NCBI GenBank assembly: GCA_016938055.1 | Contig: JAFGVJ010000365.1 | Location: 1 to 32,257 of the forward strand | DNA from: Prolixibacteraceae bacterium | GTDB taxonomy: Bacteria > Bacteroidota > Bacteroidia > Bacteroidales > Prolixibacteraceae | Length of the DNA: 32,257 bases | Reading direction: 5' to 3' | Shown: positions 17,802 to 26,139 of the stretch, in pieces | Numbering within the stretch: position 1 is the stretch's first letter | Layout: every line of letters starts with the position of its first letter | Made by a program: the position numbers and the translations under genes | Notes under the pieces: generated by a model | What the model saw: only the letters and a program-made list of their open reading frames with translations | What the model was told of the DNA's origin: nothing | Databases searched by the model: none

Positions 17802-18546
17802 TCCCAAAATATCTGTCATCACCATTGTTTACAACGATGTTGTACACCTCGAAAGCACCATCCGCTCAGTGCTGGAGCAAACTTATCGGTACATCGACTA
17901 TGTGATCATTGATGGGAATTCAAGCGATGGAACGGTAGATATCATCAGAAAATACAGCAACAAACTGGGATACTGGAGCAGTGAACCCGACAAAGGCATT
18001 TATGATGCCATGAACAAGGGGCTAAATGCTGCAACAGGTGATTATGTGCTCTTCCTTAATTCGGGTGACAAACTTTATCATGCCAATTTGTTGTCGGAGC
18101 TGTTCGAAAATCCGGGAGATCAACTGCCCGATGTGGTTTACGGTGAAACCATGATCATTGCTGAAGATGGCTCCGAGATTGGGCTTCGTCGTTTAAAAGC
18201 CCCCGACGCTCTCACCTGGAAAAGCCTGAAAGATGGCATGCTGGTTTGCCACCAATCATTTTTTGCCAAGCGCGAACTTGCACCCATGTACAACTTGAAT
18301 TATAAAATTGCTGCCGATTACGAATGGATGCTGGCCATTTTGAAAAAGGCCGTGATCATTCATAACTGTCATCAAATTGTTGCAGCATTTCTCGACGGTG
18401 GCCTGTCAAAGAATCACATCAGGCAATCTTTGAAGGAACGTTTTTCAATCATGGTGCACTATTACGGATGGATGCCTACTATATTCAACCACCTTTTAAT
18501 TGGTCTCCGATTTTTTAATTTTTTATTGATAAACAAACGATTTTAA
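17791..18546 (+). CDS. Glycosyltransferase family 2 protein (WcaE-like)
   Basis: The 251-residue GT-A enzyme shows SVITIVYND near the N-terminus, IIDGNSSDGT at 39-48, SEPDKGIYDAMNKG at 64-77, and LFLNSGD at 87-93 in the place of the DxD metal site. CHQSFFAKRE and AADYEWML follow. The pattern matches the WcaE-like group that works on exopolysaccharide repeat units. The ATG lies inside the end of the preceding GT4 gene (11-base overlap). A 73-base gap with a -7 box follows, so this may be the last gene of the first transcriptional block of the cluster. Confidence 0.92.
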   Translation: MKNNPKISVITIVYNDVVHLESTIRSVLEQTYRYIDYVIIDGNSSDGTVDIIRKYSNKLGYWSSEPDKGIYDAMNKGLNAATGDYVLFLNSGDKLYHANLLSELFENPGDQLPDVVYGETMIIAEDGSEIGLRRLKAPDALTWKSLKDGMLVCHQSFFAKRELAPMYNLNYKIAADYEWMLAILKKAVIIHNCHQIVAAFLDGGLSKNHIRQSLKERFSIMVHYYGWMPTIFNHLLIGLRFFNFLLINKRF

Positions 18547-18592
18547 AACCGATAATTTTGGTTTGAACATACTATTCACCGTTTTGATCAGT

Positions 18593-18600
18593 TATTTTTG
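18593..18600 (+). promoter_or_regulatory. Candidate -7 box before the wbpE-like gene
   Basis: TATTTTTG matches TAnnTTTG and lies 19 bases upstream of the ATG at 18620, in the only gap over 60 bases within the glycan cluster apart from the repeat region. No TTG at normal spacing was found, so this is a half-supported internal promoter. Confidence 0.35.
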
Positions 18601-18619
18601 AAAAGAAAAATCAACTTCA

Positions 18620-19708
18620 ATGCAATTCTGCGACCTTAACCGGCAATACAAAGCATATCAATCTGAGATTGATACCGCCATGAAGGCAACAATCGAAAGT
18701 GCTTCCTTCATTCATGGAAGTGCCATCGATGAGCTGGAACAACAACTTGCAAACTATACCGGGGTGAAACATGCCCTTGCCTGCAGCTCAGGGACCGATG
18801 CGCTGTTGCTCGCCCTCATGGTCAAAGGGGTTCAGCCCGGTGACGAGGTCATTTGTCCGGCTTTCAGTTTCTTTGCTTCAGCTTCGATGATCAGTTTTTT
18901 GAAAGCTACTCCGGTTTTTGTGGATGTATCGCCACTGGATTTTAACATCGATGTCAATCAGATCGCAGCAAAAATAAATTCAAAAACCAAAGGCATCATG
19001 GCTGTTTCGCTCTTTGGTCAGTGCGCCGATTTTGATGCCATCAACCAGCTGGCTGAGCAATTTGGTTTGTGGGTGATTGAAGATGGGGCCCAATCGTTTG
19101 GGGCACTCTACCATGGCAAGCGTTCGTGCAGCCTTACCGAGCTGGCTGTGACCAGCTTCTTCCCGGCCAAACCACTGGGATGTTATGGCGATGGAGGTGC
19201 AGTTTTCACCAACAACGATGAGCAGGCTGCCCGAATACGCATGTTACGTTCCCACGGCCAGGTTAGGCGTTACGAACATCACTTCATTGGATTGAATGCG
19301 CGCATGGATACCCTGCAGGCTGCGGTGTTGAAGGTGAAACTCAAATATTTTGAAACTGAAATTGAGAAGCGCAATCAAGCTGCACATCGGTATACTGAAC
19401 TTTTGGACGGAGCCGTATTGTTACCCGAAGTATTGCCGGGTCGGAAAAGTGTTTGGGCACAATACACCATTGGGGTGGAAAATCGTGACGCCCTGAAAAT
19501 CCGTTTGCAGGAGATGGGAATCCCAACGGCAGTCCACTATCCGTCAATACTCCCACGGCAGTTGGCCTTTGATGGTTTAACCTCCGAACACGGTGAATTT
19601 GAAGTGGCCGATTTGCTTTCCAAAACGGTTTTGTCGCTCCCCATGCACGGGCTGATAACAGCCGAAGAGGTTGAGGAAGTATGTACGGCAATAAAGCAGA
19701 TTATTTGA
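18620..19708 (+). CDS. wbpE: DegT/DnrJ/EryC1/StrS sugar aminotransferase, WbpE-like
   Basis: This PLP-dependent enzyme of 362 residues would add an amino group to C3 of a 3-keto UDP-GlcNAc uronic acid. Key sites are SSGTDALLLAL (56-66), PAFSFFASASM, IEDGAQSFGA (153-162) and the PLP lysine K184 in FFPAKPLGCYGDGGA. The N-terminus MQFCDLNRQY is typical of WbpE-like proteins. WbpD-like and WbpB-like genes follow directly, which strengthens the pathway call. A different 3-amino sugar (for example a Qui3N-type) would use a similar enzyme, so the exact substrate is inferred from neighbours. Confidence 0.88.
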   Translation: MQFCDLNRQYKAYQSEIDTAMKATIESASFIHGSAIDELEQQLANYTGVKHALACSSGTDALLLALMVKGVQPGDEVICPAFSFFASASMISFLKATPVFVDVSPLDFNIDVNQIAAKINSKTKGIMAVSLFGQCADFDAINQLAEQFGLWVIEDGAQSFGALYHGKRSCSLTELAVTSFFPAKPLGCYGDGGAVFTNNDEQAARIRMLRSHGQVRRYEHHFIGLNARMDTLQAAVLKVKLKYFETEIEKRNQAAHRYTELLDGAVLLPEVLPGRKSVWAQYTIGVENRDALKIRLQEMGIPTAVHYPSILPRQLAFDGLTSEHGEFEVADLLSKTVLSLPMHGLITAEEVEEVCTAIKQII

Positions 19709-19763
19709 CCGCAAAACCACAAAGCCGCTGAGATTTTTCTTAGCCCCTTTGTGCCCAGGCGGT
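19708..19763 (+). repeat. Imperfect palindromic repeat between wbpE- and wbpD-like genes
   Basis: A left arm from ACCGC through CACAAAG to GCTGAG is answered, after ATTTTT, by CTTAGC, CTTTGTG and GCGGT. The arms are about 25 bases each and pair with several mismatches. The unit starts on the last base of the wbpE stop codon and covers the GTG otherwise read as the wbpD start. Its wording resembles the widespread intergenic family of CACAAAG/CTTTGTG palindromes. Only one copy was seen in this window. Confidence 0.65.
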
Positions 19764-19776
19764 GAAAAAACAAAAT

Positions 19777-20337
19777 ATGGAAGGAATGATACACCCAACG
19801 GCTGTTGTCGATCAAGGCGCCCAAATTGGTGGCGGAACAAAAGTCTGGCACTTCACTCATGTGATGAGCGGTGCCAATATTGGTAATGACTGTGTCCTTG
19901 GACAAAATGTTTACATTGGGGGAAAAGCCATCATCGGGAATCGTGTAAAGATTCAGAACAATGTGAGTGTATACGATGAGGTTGTTCTTGAAGACGATGT
20001 GTTTTGCGGTCCCAGTTGCGTGTTTACCAATGTGATCAATCCCCGTTCTTTTGTAGAACGAAAGCAGGAATACAAAAGCACCCTGGTGAAGAAAGGGGCC
20101 AGCATCGGGGCCAATGCCACCATTTTGTGCGGGGTGACCATTGGAGCCTATGCACTGATAGGAGCGGGAGCTGTGGTGACCACCGATGTGCCCGATTTTG
20201 CATTGATGGTGGGTGTACCGGCTGTTCGCAAAGGATGGGTCAGCCGCAACGGTGTGGTACTGGATGAGCAATTCATCTGTCCCGAAACCCATGAACGCTA
20301 CCAACTGGTGAACGGAACTTTAATATGGAAAACATGA
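19777..20337 (+). CDS. wbpD: Left-handed beta-helix N-acetyltransferase, WbpD-like
   Basis: The protein of 186 residues would acetylate the 3-amino group of the sugar made by the WbpE-like enzyme. It is built of hexapeptide repeats from [13 protein letters not shown] to [18 protein letters not shown]. It carries the WbpD/WlbB signature [16 protein letters not shown] and [15 protein letters not shown], and ends with a short tail ([17 protein letters not shown]). I take the ATG at 19777: an upstream GTG at 19762 falls inside the palindromic repeat. The ATG at 19786 is a third option. The stop overlaps the next start in ATGA, a sign of translational coupling. Confidence 0.88.
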   Translation: MEGMIHPTAVVDQGAQIGGGTKVWHFTHVMSGANIGNDCVLGQNVYIGGKAIIGNRVKIQNNVSVYDEVVLEDDVFCGPSCVFTNVINPRSFVERKQEYKSTLVKKGASIGANATILCGVTIGAYALIGAGAVVTTDVPDFALMVGVPAVRKGWVSRNGVVLDEQFICPETHERYQLVNGTLIWKT

Positions 20338-21275
20338 AGAAACAATTTGCCTTGATTGGTTCGGCCGGATACATTGCCGAGCGTCACATGCAGGCCATAC
20401 GTGCCGTGGATGGTGAACTGGTGGCGATTGCCGATAAAAACGATGTGATGGGGAAAATCGACAGTTATTTCCCCGGGGCTGATTTTTTTCTGGAAACCGA
20501 ACGCTTCGATCGTTATCTCGACAAGCAACGCCGAAACCAGCAAGCAATCGATTATGTTTCGATTTGTACCCCCAATTACCTGCACGACGCTCACATCAGG
20601 CTGGCCTTGCGAAACCAGGCCCATGCCATCTGTGAGAAGCCCCTGGTGCTGAATCCATGGAACATTGATGCCCTGGAGCAAATTGAAAAGGAATCGGGAA
20701 AGCAGATTTACAACATCTTGCAATTACGACTCCATCCTACCATTATAGCCTTGCGGGAAAAGGTTTTAAAGGCGCCGGCCGACAAAATATTTGATGTGGA
20801 TCTCACCTACATCACCTCAAGGGGCAAGTGGTATTACTATAGCTGGAAAGGCGATGTTTCCAAATCGGGCGGAATAACCACCAATATTGGCATTCATTTT
20901 TTTGACATGCTCACATGGATTTTTGGAGATGCCGAATTCAGTAAGGTACACTTTCAAAATGCACAAAAGGCAGGGGGCTTTCTTCAATTACAGCATGCCC
21001 GGGTCAGGTGGTTCCTGAGTCTCGACCAGAACGATTTGCCCCGGGAACAACGATCCAAAGGATTGAGCACTTATCGTTCCATCACCATCGATGGCGAAGA
21101 AATTGAGTTCAGCAGTGGGTTTACCGATTTGCACACGCAATCGTACCAGCAAATATTGTCAGGACATGGATTTGGGATAGACGATGCACGCACCAGCGTT
21201 GAATTGGCTTATCAAATCCGGAACAGTGAGCCTGCAGGGCTCACGGGTGATTATCACCCTTTCCTTAATTTGTAG
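20334..21275 (+). CDS. wbpB: Gfo/Idh/MocA family oxidoreductase, WbpB-like
   Basis: The 313-residue enzyme would oxidise C3 of UDP-GlcNAc uronic acid with NAD, giving the 3-keto substrate for WbpE. The nucleotide motif is G9-S-A-G12-Y-I-A15 and the family EKP motif is at 101-103 (CEKPLVL). [21 protein letters not shown] in the second half matches WlbA/WbpB-type dehydrogenases. The ATG at 20334 overlaps the wbpD stop by 4 bases; an ATG at 20325 would add three residues. It is the last plus-strand gene of the cluster and converges on the 97-residue protein gene with a 5-base gap and no visible terminator. Confidence 0.88.
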   Translation: MKKQFALIGSAGYIAERHMQAIRAVDGELVAIADKNDVMGKIDSYFPGADFFLETERFDRYLDKQRRNQQAIDYVSICTPNYLHDAHIRLALRNQAHAICEKPLVLNPWNIDALEQIEKESGKQIYNILQLRLHPTIIALREKVLKAPADKIFDVDLTYITSRGKWYYYSWKGDVSKSGGITTNIGIHFFDMLTWIFGDAEFSKVHFQNAQKAGGFLQLQHARVRWFLSLDQNDLPREQRSKGLSTYRSITIDGEEIEFSSGFTDLHTQSYQQILSGHGFGIDDARTSVELAYQIRNSEPAGLTGDYHPFLNL

Positions 21276-21280
21276 TATTA

Positions 21281-21574
21281 TTACGATTTGGGCAATAAGG
21301 AGTTCAGCTGTTCGTAAGCCTTGTTGCAGACTGTCAACAGCTCATTCGAAACTGCCTTGAAATGCTCGTGAACCAGTTTCTTGTTTTCCCTGCCATCGGG
21401 ATGATTTACTTTGGAAATAAGGCTGTTGTGCATTTCAGTAACTTCAATGATGATGTCCAGGATTTTCTTCTTATCCTGCTCTTCAGTGACCATTTCAGCA
21501 AGGTCCAATGCATCCAGGATCACTTGTTGTGTAAGAAAGCGGATGTCTTTCTTGAGTTCTTTTCTACTTGACAT
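21281..21574 (-). CDS. Small helical protein of unknown function
   Basis: A protein of 97 residues, rich in Leu, Glu, Lys and Ile, with no membrane segment or signal peptide. It reads as three or four amphipathic helices (LTQQVILDALDLAEMVTEE, KILDIIIEVTEMHNSLISKV, and EHFKAVSNELLTVCNKAYEQL). I do not recognise a named domain. It lies 41 bases after the Ig-like lipoprotein gene on the same strand, so it is probably the third gene of the PBP1A operon. The reading frame is supported by spacing and by its regular amphipathic pattern. Confidence 0.72.
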   Translation of the reverse strand: MSSRKELKKDIRFLTQQVILDALDLAEMVTEEQDKKKILDIIIEVTEMHNSLISKVNHPDGRENKKLVHEHFKAVSNELLTVCNKAYEQLNSLLPKS

Positions 21575-21615
21575 ATTTGACTTTTTTTGTTGATCAATTT
21601 TTCTGATGATTCAAT

Positions 21616-23448
21616 CTATTCCCGATTTTTTTTAGTCTCCTCGTAAGCTTTCACCGAAATTTTTCCGGACTCAATCATCCAGTTTTCTTTTATTTCCCAG
21701 TTTGACTTCACATTCAGTACATTCTGATAATAATATACCGGTTCGGGTTGTTGTCTTTGATCCAGATTACCGGTATCCCACCGGCCATTTCCATTCAGAT
21801 CCTCAATCAGTTTTAATCGGTAACTGGCAGGTCGCAGGTAAGCAAAGGTAATGGTTTTTGTGCCAGGCTCCACCTTTTGTTCTGCTACAATGGTTTCATT
21901 GTTCGAATGCTGAAGTAATTGTAAAATAGCCTGTCCTTCGATTCCTGAGATATCGATGATCGCTGTTCCATAATAATCAGCCTTTTGAGTTTTGAATACT
22001 TCATCAAAAACTTTGTTGGGAATACCCGAGCGTGTTTGCACCAAACCAGAGTCAATCACCAACTGATAACGGGTAGCTTCTTCGGGTTCATAGCTAATGA
22101 TGTATTTTCGATTTGAATTTTCAAGCACTTTAAAGCTGAAACTGACAGGTTCTTTGACAGAGTCGTTCAGTAGTTTCATGAAAGTAAGCATGGTACTGTC
22201 AAAAACTGCAACAGGTGAAGGAGCCTCAAGCTGAATCATTTTGTTGAGGTCGAAATTGTTGGAAGTGATGTTGCTTTTGAAAGTAAACAGCTCATTTTCA
22301 TGAGTTTCCTCGGCCGATTTATTTTTTGATTTTCCTTTATCTGTTTTGGAAGAATAAACCATCCTGAGGGTATCGTTTACCATGATGGGTTGATTCAGTG
22401 AATCGCGTCCGGTGTACAGCAAATGCAAAAAGAGGGTATCCTGCAGAATGAGCATGGTATCAGTAAGCCAGATGTTCAAACTGTCACGATTAGAGCTGTA
22501 TTCCAACTCAGTAGCCATCGAAGCTTCATCCATGTTTAACAGCGAATATTGAAACGAGTCAGTGAGTGACTCGTTAAAAGTCAGGAATAAGTGATCACGG
22601 CTTTCCCGTTTCGATTGGATGATGTATTGTCTGAATGATTCTTGCTCAAAAATTCGGGCATATACGTCGTCGGGCAAGTATGCCACATAACCAGGTGCCA
22701 GAATGGTATCGTTTTCTTCAAAAATGGTATCCGATGCTTGAATAAAACGTGCCGAAGGAAGCAGAAAACTGTCGATGAATGCAATTTTCTCACTAGCTTG
22801 AGAAAACATCAGGTTATTGTCGATGTCAGTCAAACCGTAAAGTTTGTATGCACCCTCAGGAAGATTGTCGAAAAGAAAAAACCCTTTTTCATCGGTTTTA
22901 GCAATAAAATCGGGGCGTAGGGTTGAAAATACTGAATCTACATCGAGGGTGTAAAGGGTGGCGAAAGCATCTTTCACCGGACTAAGGGTGAAAGCATCAA
23001 CCAGATAACCGCTAATGCGCAGGGTATCGATGCTCTCGTAAGTCGAAAACAGCATCCTGATGCTTTTAATTTTGTTGCCTTCGTTATAATCCTTGATTCC
23101 ATCTTTTAAATCGACCGAATAAGTTCTGTTAGGAATGAGGTCTTCAGTAAACTTAATGTGGATGGATTTCCCTTTCATTTTAATGCTTGGTTTATTGGCC
23201 AGGGGGGGTGAAATCACCATTTTGGCCGAGAGGTTGTCCTGTACCACATATTCATCGAAGCCGATTATCAGTTCATTGTTCGATACATTGGTGGCATAGG
23301 GTTGCGGAACCATGTTGGTGATGACAGGCGGGATGGAATCCTTCTGGCCTCCGTCGGGGCCCGCACCTGGATTGGCACATCCCTGAGTCCAGAGCATCAG
23401 TGCCACGGTCAAAAAAACCAGGAAGATGGATGATACAAGTTTTCTCAC
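21616..23448 (-). CDS. Ig-like domain lipoprotein (SbsA-type)
   Basis: The 610-residue exported protein has a signal peptide ending in TQGC with lipid-modified C24, followed by a flexible Gly/Pro-rich linker (GAGPDGGQKDSIPP). Residues 36-135 match a bacterial SbsA-like Ig domain (ITNMVPQPYATNVSNNELIIGFDEYV). A carboxypeptidase-regulatory-like segment (ISGYLVDAFTLSPVKDAFATL) comes next. The C-terminal part ends with a DLNGNGRWDTGN loop that may bind calcium. Such proteins are common outer-membrane lipoproteins of Bacteroidota with no assigned function. It follows the PBP1A gene by 17 bases, so a cell-wall link is possible. Confidence 0.85.
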   Translation of the reverse strand: MRKLVSSIFLVFLTVALMLWTQGCANPGAGPDGGQKDSIPPVITNMVPQPYATNVSNNELIIGFDEYVVQDNLSAKMVISPPLANKPSIKMKGKSIHIKFTEDLIPNRTYSVDLKDGIKDYNEGNKIKSIRMLFSTYESIDTLRISGYLVDAFTLSPVKDAFATLYTLDVDSVFSTLRPDFIAKTDEKGFFLFDNLPEGAYKLYGLTDIDNNLMFSQASEKIAFIDSFLLPSARFIQASDTIFEENDTILAPGYVAYLPDDVYARIFEQESFRQYIIQSKRESRDHLFLTFNESLTDSFQYSLLNMDEASMATELEYSSNRDSLNIWLTDTMLILQDTLFLHLLYTGRDSLNQPIMVNDTLRMVYSSKTDKGKSKNKSAEETHENELFTFKSNITSNNFDLNKMIQLEAPSPVAVFDSTMLTFMKLLNDSVKEPVSFSFKVLENSNRKYIISYEPEEATRYQLVIDSGLVQTRSGIPNKVFDEVFKTQKADYYGTAIIDISGIEGQAILQLLQHSNNETIVAEQKVEPGTKTITFAYLRPASYRLKLIEDLNGNGRWDTGNLDQRQQPEPVYYYQNVLNVKSNWEIKENWMIESGKISVKAYEETKKNRE

Positions 23449-23465
23449 GCTTACACAATTTTTAT

Positions 23466-25826
23466 TTACCAGAATACATCGTACTCGGGCACAGCCGATT
23501 CATGTTGAGCAGCGCCATCATCGGGGCATTCAAGGTTAATTCTGAAGTTCTCGGGCCGCTCGAAAACAAAATCCTGTTGATAATGAAGGCTTGAATCGGC
23601 AAATACTTTTTTGAAAAAACGTCCAAACACCGGTAAGGCCATGTTGGAACCCTGTCCGCGGGTAATGTCTTCAAAATGGATGCTACGGTAATTGGCACCG
23701 GTCCATACGCCTGCCACCAGTTCAGGTGTAAAACCTACAAACCAGCCATCGCTTTGGTTTTGGGTGGTTCCGGTTTTTCCTGCAAAAGGTGTTTCGAAGC
23801 CTCCATATTCTTCAAAAACCCCGTAGCTCGATGTCAACCTTCGTCCCGATCCGCTGCTCACTACATTCTGGAGCAGGTTGGTCATGAGGTAAGCGGTATT
23901 TTCGTCGAGGGCATCGTGCCTTCGGGGCTGAAACTCCGAAAGTATGTTTCCATGTTTGTCCTCAATCCTTGAAACAATGACAGGGCTGGTATAGACACCT
24001 TTGTTGGCATATACTCCGTAGGCAGCCACCATTTCATACAGTGTAATTTCAGCAGGCCCCAGGAAAAGCGAGGGGACCGAAGGTAAATCACTGTAAATGC
24101 CCATGCGCTGCATAATGTTAATCATGGCATCGGGGTTGTATTGTTTCATGACCCATGCCGAAACCTGGTTGACCGAATTAGCCAGCCCCCAACGCAAGCT
24201 AACCATTTTCCCGTCGAAATCGGTAGGGGAGGAATTACGGGCAGTATAGGGTGTCCCATCGCTGTTGATGATGGTTTGTTCAACATTGGGGACTTTGGTA
24301 CAGGGCGACAGGCCGTTTTGCATGGCTACGGTGTAAAGAAATGGCTTACAGGTGGAGCCAACCTGGCGTTTATAAGTACTTGAGCGAACCATGTCGATTT
24401 CGGTAAAGCCGTAATCAACACCTCCCACCCAAGCCTTCACTTCACCTGTCTGCGGATCCATGGCCATGAAGGATGAACTCAGGTGTTTCAGGTAATATTT
24501 GATGGAATCGAGCGGAGACATGATGGTGTCCTTGAATCCTTCCCAGGTATAAACCATGATGGTATCCGGGAGATCGAATTCCCGCAAAATACGTTCCGAT
24601 GACAAACCTGATTTTTTTAAAGTTTTATATCGGTTGCTTTGGAAAATCATGTTCCGGATAATCTGCTTTGCCTGGTCATCGGTCAAATCGTTGGAGAAGG
24701 GTGAATTCTTGAATTTTTTGACATGGGCATCGAATTGTGGTTGCAACAGCTTCAGATGGGTTTGCACGGCCTCTTCGGCATATTGCTGCATGTTGTAGTT
24801 GATACAGGTATAAATTTTCAGACCATCGTTATACAAATCGTAGGGCGTACCGTCGGGTTTAAGATTTTTGTTGCACCAGCCATAAAGCGGGTCAGTTTGC
24901 CAGGCAACAGAATCCTCAAAATATCGTTGGCGGTTGTTGTAATTTTCCCTGAGGGGCATGGTGGCAATCATGGTTCTTTCAAGGTATTTTCTGAAATAAG
25001 GAGCAATCCCCTTTTTCAAACCGCTACGATTGAATTTCATATCGATAGGTTTCACCCGGGTAGTGTCATATTGTTCACGGTTGATGTAGCGGTTTTTAAG
25101 CATTTGCCCAAGTACAACATTCCGGCGTTGAAGGGCGCGTTCTTCCGAACGGGCAGGGTTGTACAATGCAGGGTTTTTCAACATACCTATCAGCAGGGCC
25201 GCCTGATGCATTTCCAATGAATCGGGGCTGGTACTGAAATAAGTTTGTGCTGCCACTTCAATGCCAAAAGCTCCGTATATAAATTCAAACTTGTTCAGGT
25301 ACATGGTAATGATCTCTTCTTTGGTATAGCTGCGCTCAAGCTTTACGGCAATGATCCATTCCCTGAATTTGCGCACCACCAGTTTAAAGCCCGAGACGTC
25401 CTCACGTGGAAACAGCAGTTTGGCCAATTGTTGCGAGATGGTACTTCCGCCTCCCGAATTGGTATTGTTGGTCAAAATCCCTTTCACTACACGGAACAAG
25501 CCTTTAAGGTCGATACCGGAGTGATTGTAATAACGTTCATCTTCGGTGGCAATCAATGCCTGAATCAGGTATTTGTTTAAATCTTCGTATTCTACAAGGG
25601 TTCGGTTTTCATCCTTGTAATATTTACCCAGTAGCTGATGGTCCGAAGTGATGATCTCTGTGGCTATCAGATTTTTAGGATTTTCCAACTCCTCAAAGGT
25701 GGGCATGAAACCCAGCTTACCGGCTGCCATCAGCCAGAAAAAAACAATGGTCGTTAGCATAAGCAGGGCTGCAGCTGACCAGATGATCCTGATGTAAAGG
25801 GTGAAATGCTTCTTTTCTGTTTCCAT
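23466..25826 (-). CDS. Penicillin-binding protein 1A (bifunctional transglycosylase/transpeptidase)
   Basis: This class A PBP polymerises and cross-links peptidoglycan. The 786-residue protein has an N-terminal membrane anchor (about 11-36). A GT51 transglycosylase domain carries catalytic E95 in EDERYYNHSG and GGGSTISQQLAKLLF at 125-139. The transpeptidase domain has S491-T-C-K494, an SVN motif, and KTGTTQNQSDGWFVG at about 680. I chose the ATG at 25826: a GTG at 25844 would overlap a perfect -7 promoter box. It is the first gene of a three-gene operon and is divergent from topA. Confidence 0.97.
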   Translation of the reverse strand: METEKKHFTLYIRIIWSAAALLMLTTIVFFWLMAAGKLGFMPTFEELENPKNLIATEIITSDHQLLGKYYKDENRTLVEYEDLNKYLIQALIATEDERYYNHSGIDLKGLFRVVKGILTNNTNSGGGSTISQQLAKLLFPREDVSGFKLVVRKFREWIIAVKLERSYTKEEIITMYLNKFEFIYGAFGIEVAAQTYFSTSPDSLEMHQAALLIGMLKNPALYNPARSEERALQRRNVVLGQMLKNRYINREQYDTTRVKPIDMKFNRSGLKKGIAPYFRKYLERTMIATMPLRENYNNRQRYFEDSVAWQTDPLYGWCNKNLKPDGTPYDLYNDGLKIYTCINYNMQQYAEEAVQTHLKLLQPQFDAHVKKFKNSPFSNDLTDDQAKQIIRNMIFQSNRYKTLKKSGLSSERILREFDLPDTIMVYTWEGFKDTIMSPLDSIKYYLKHLSSSFMAMDPQTGEVKAWVGGVDYGFTEIDMVRSSTYKRQVGSTCKPFLYTVAMQNGLSPCTKVPNVEQTIINSDGTPYTARNSSPTDFDGKMVSLRWGLANSVNQVSAWVMKQYNPDAMINIMQRMGIYSDLPSVPSLFLGPAEITLYEMVAAYGVYANKGVYTSPVIVSRIEDKHGNILSEFQPRRHDALDENTAYLMTNLLQNVVSSGSGRRLTSSYGVFEEYGGFETPFAGKTGTTQNQSDGWFVGFTPELVAGVWTGANYRSIHFEDITRGQGSNMALPVFGRFFKKVFADSSLHYQQDFVFERPENFRINLECPDDGAAQHESAVPEYDVFW

Positions 25827-25843
25827 TTCAAAAAATGTTTGCA

Positions 25844-25851
25844 CAAAGATA
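25844..25851 (-). promoter_or_regulatory. Candidate -7 box for the PBP1A operon
   Basis: TATCTTTG on the minus strand matches TAnnTTTG exactly and overlaps the GTG at 25844. Transcription would begin near 25838, giving a leader of about 11 bases to the ATG at 25826. A TTG at proper -33 spacing was not found. Confidence 0.45.
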
Positions 25852-25998
25852 ATGAAATCTGACAGTATCGTTTTTCATGTTAAGGTGAGCATTCACGATA
25901 CTGTTTTCCTTACTTTTTAGGAACTGAAGGCGAGCCTGAAATATTGCCCGGCTGATGAGACAAAATGAAAATAATTGAAAATGAGTGATCAAAAAATT

Positions 25999-26029
25999 TT
26001 GAACTTCGCTTTTGAATTTCTTTACTTTG
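25999..26029 (+). promoter_or_regulatory. Candidate promoter for topA
   Basis: TTG at 25999-26001 is followed after 20 bases by TTACTTTG (26022-26029, one mismatch to TAnnTTTG). The predicted start near 26036 gives a long leader of about 100 bases before the ATG at 26140. Confidence 0.45.
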
Positions 26030-26035
26030 CAAATT

Positions 26036-26112
26036 ATTTTTTTGAGCGTTTTATTTTTCATATTGAATTTCACCTGTTTATATCCTGAGAGGTGATTTAA
26101 GCTCAAAAAAAT
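26036..26112 (+). repeat. Nested inverted repeat in the topA leader
   Basis: ATTTTTTTGAGC (26036-26047) is perfectly complementary to GCTCAAAAAAAT (26101-26112). Inside it TCACCT (26070-26075) pairs with AGGTGA (26090-26095). In RNA the outer arms could hold the 5' end of the topA leader against a site about 28 bases before the start codon. The A/T runs lower its statistical weight. Confidence 0.4.
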
Positions 26113-26139
26113 TAAATAGTGAAAAACGAAAAAGATAAT

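Larger units (their letters stand above)
25827..26139. other. Divergent intergenic region between PBP1A and topA
   Basis: About 310 bases without a gene. It contains the PBP1A -7 box (25844-25851), a candidate topA promoter (25999-26029) and a nested inverted repeat in the topA leader (26036-26112). I saw nothing recognisable between 25852 and 25998. Confidence 0.6.

Noticed and set aside
19537-20304. Minus-strand frame of 255 codons
   Set aside because: It is antisense to the wbpE- and wbpD-like genes and crosses the palindromic repeat. Its His/Cys-rich composition is typical of antisense frames.
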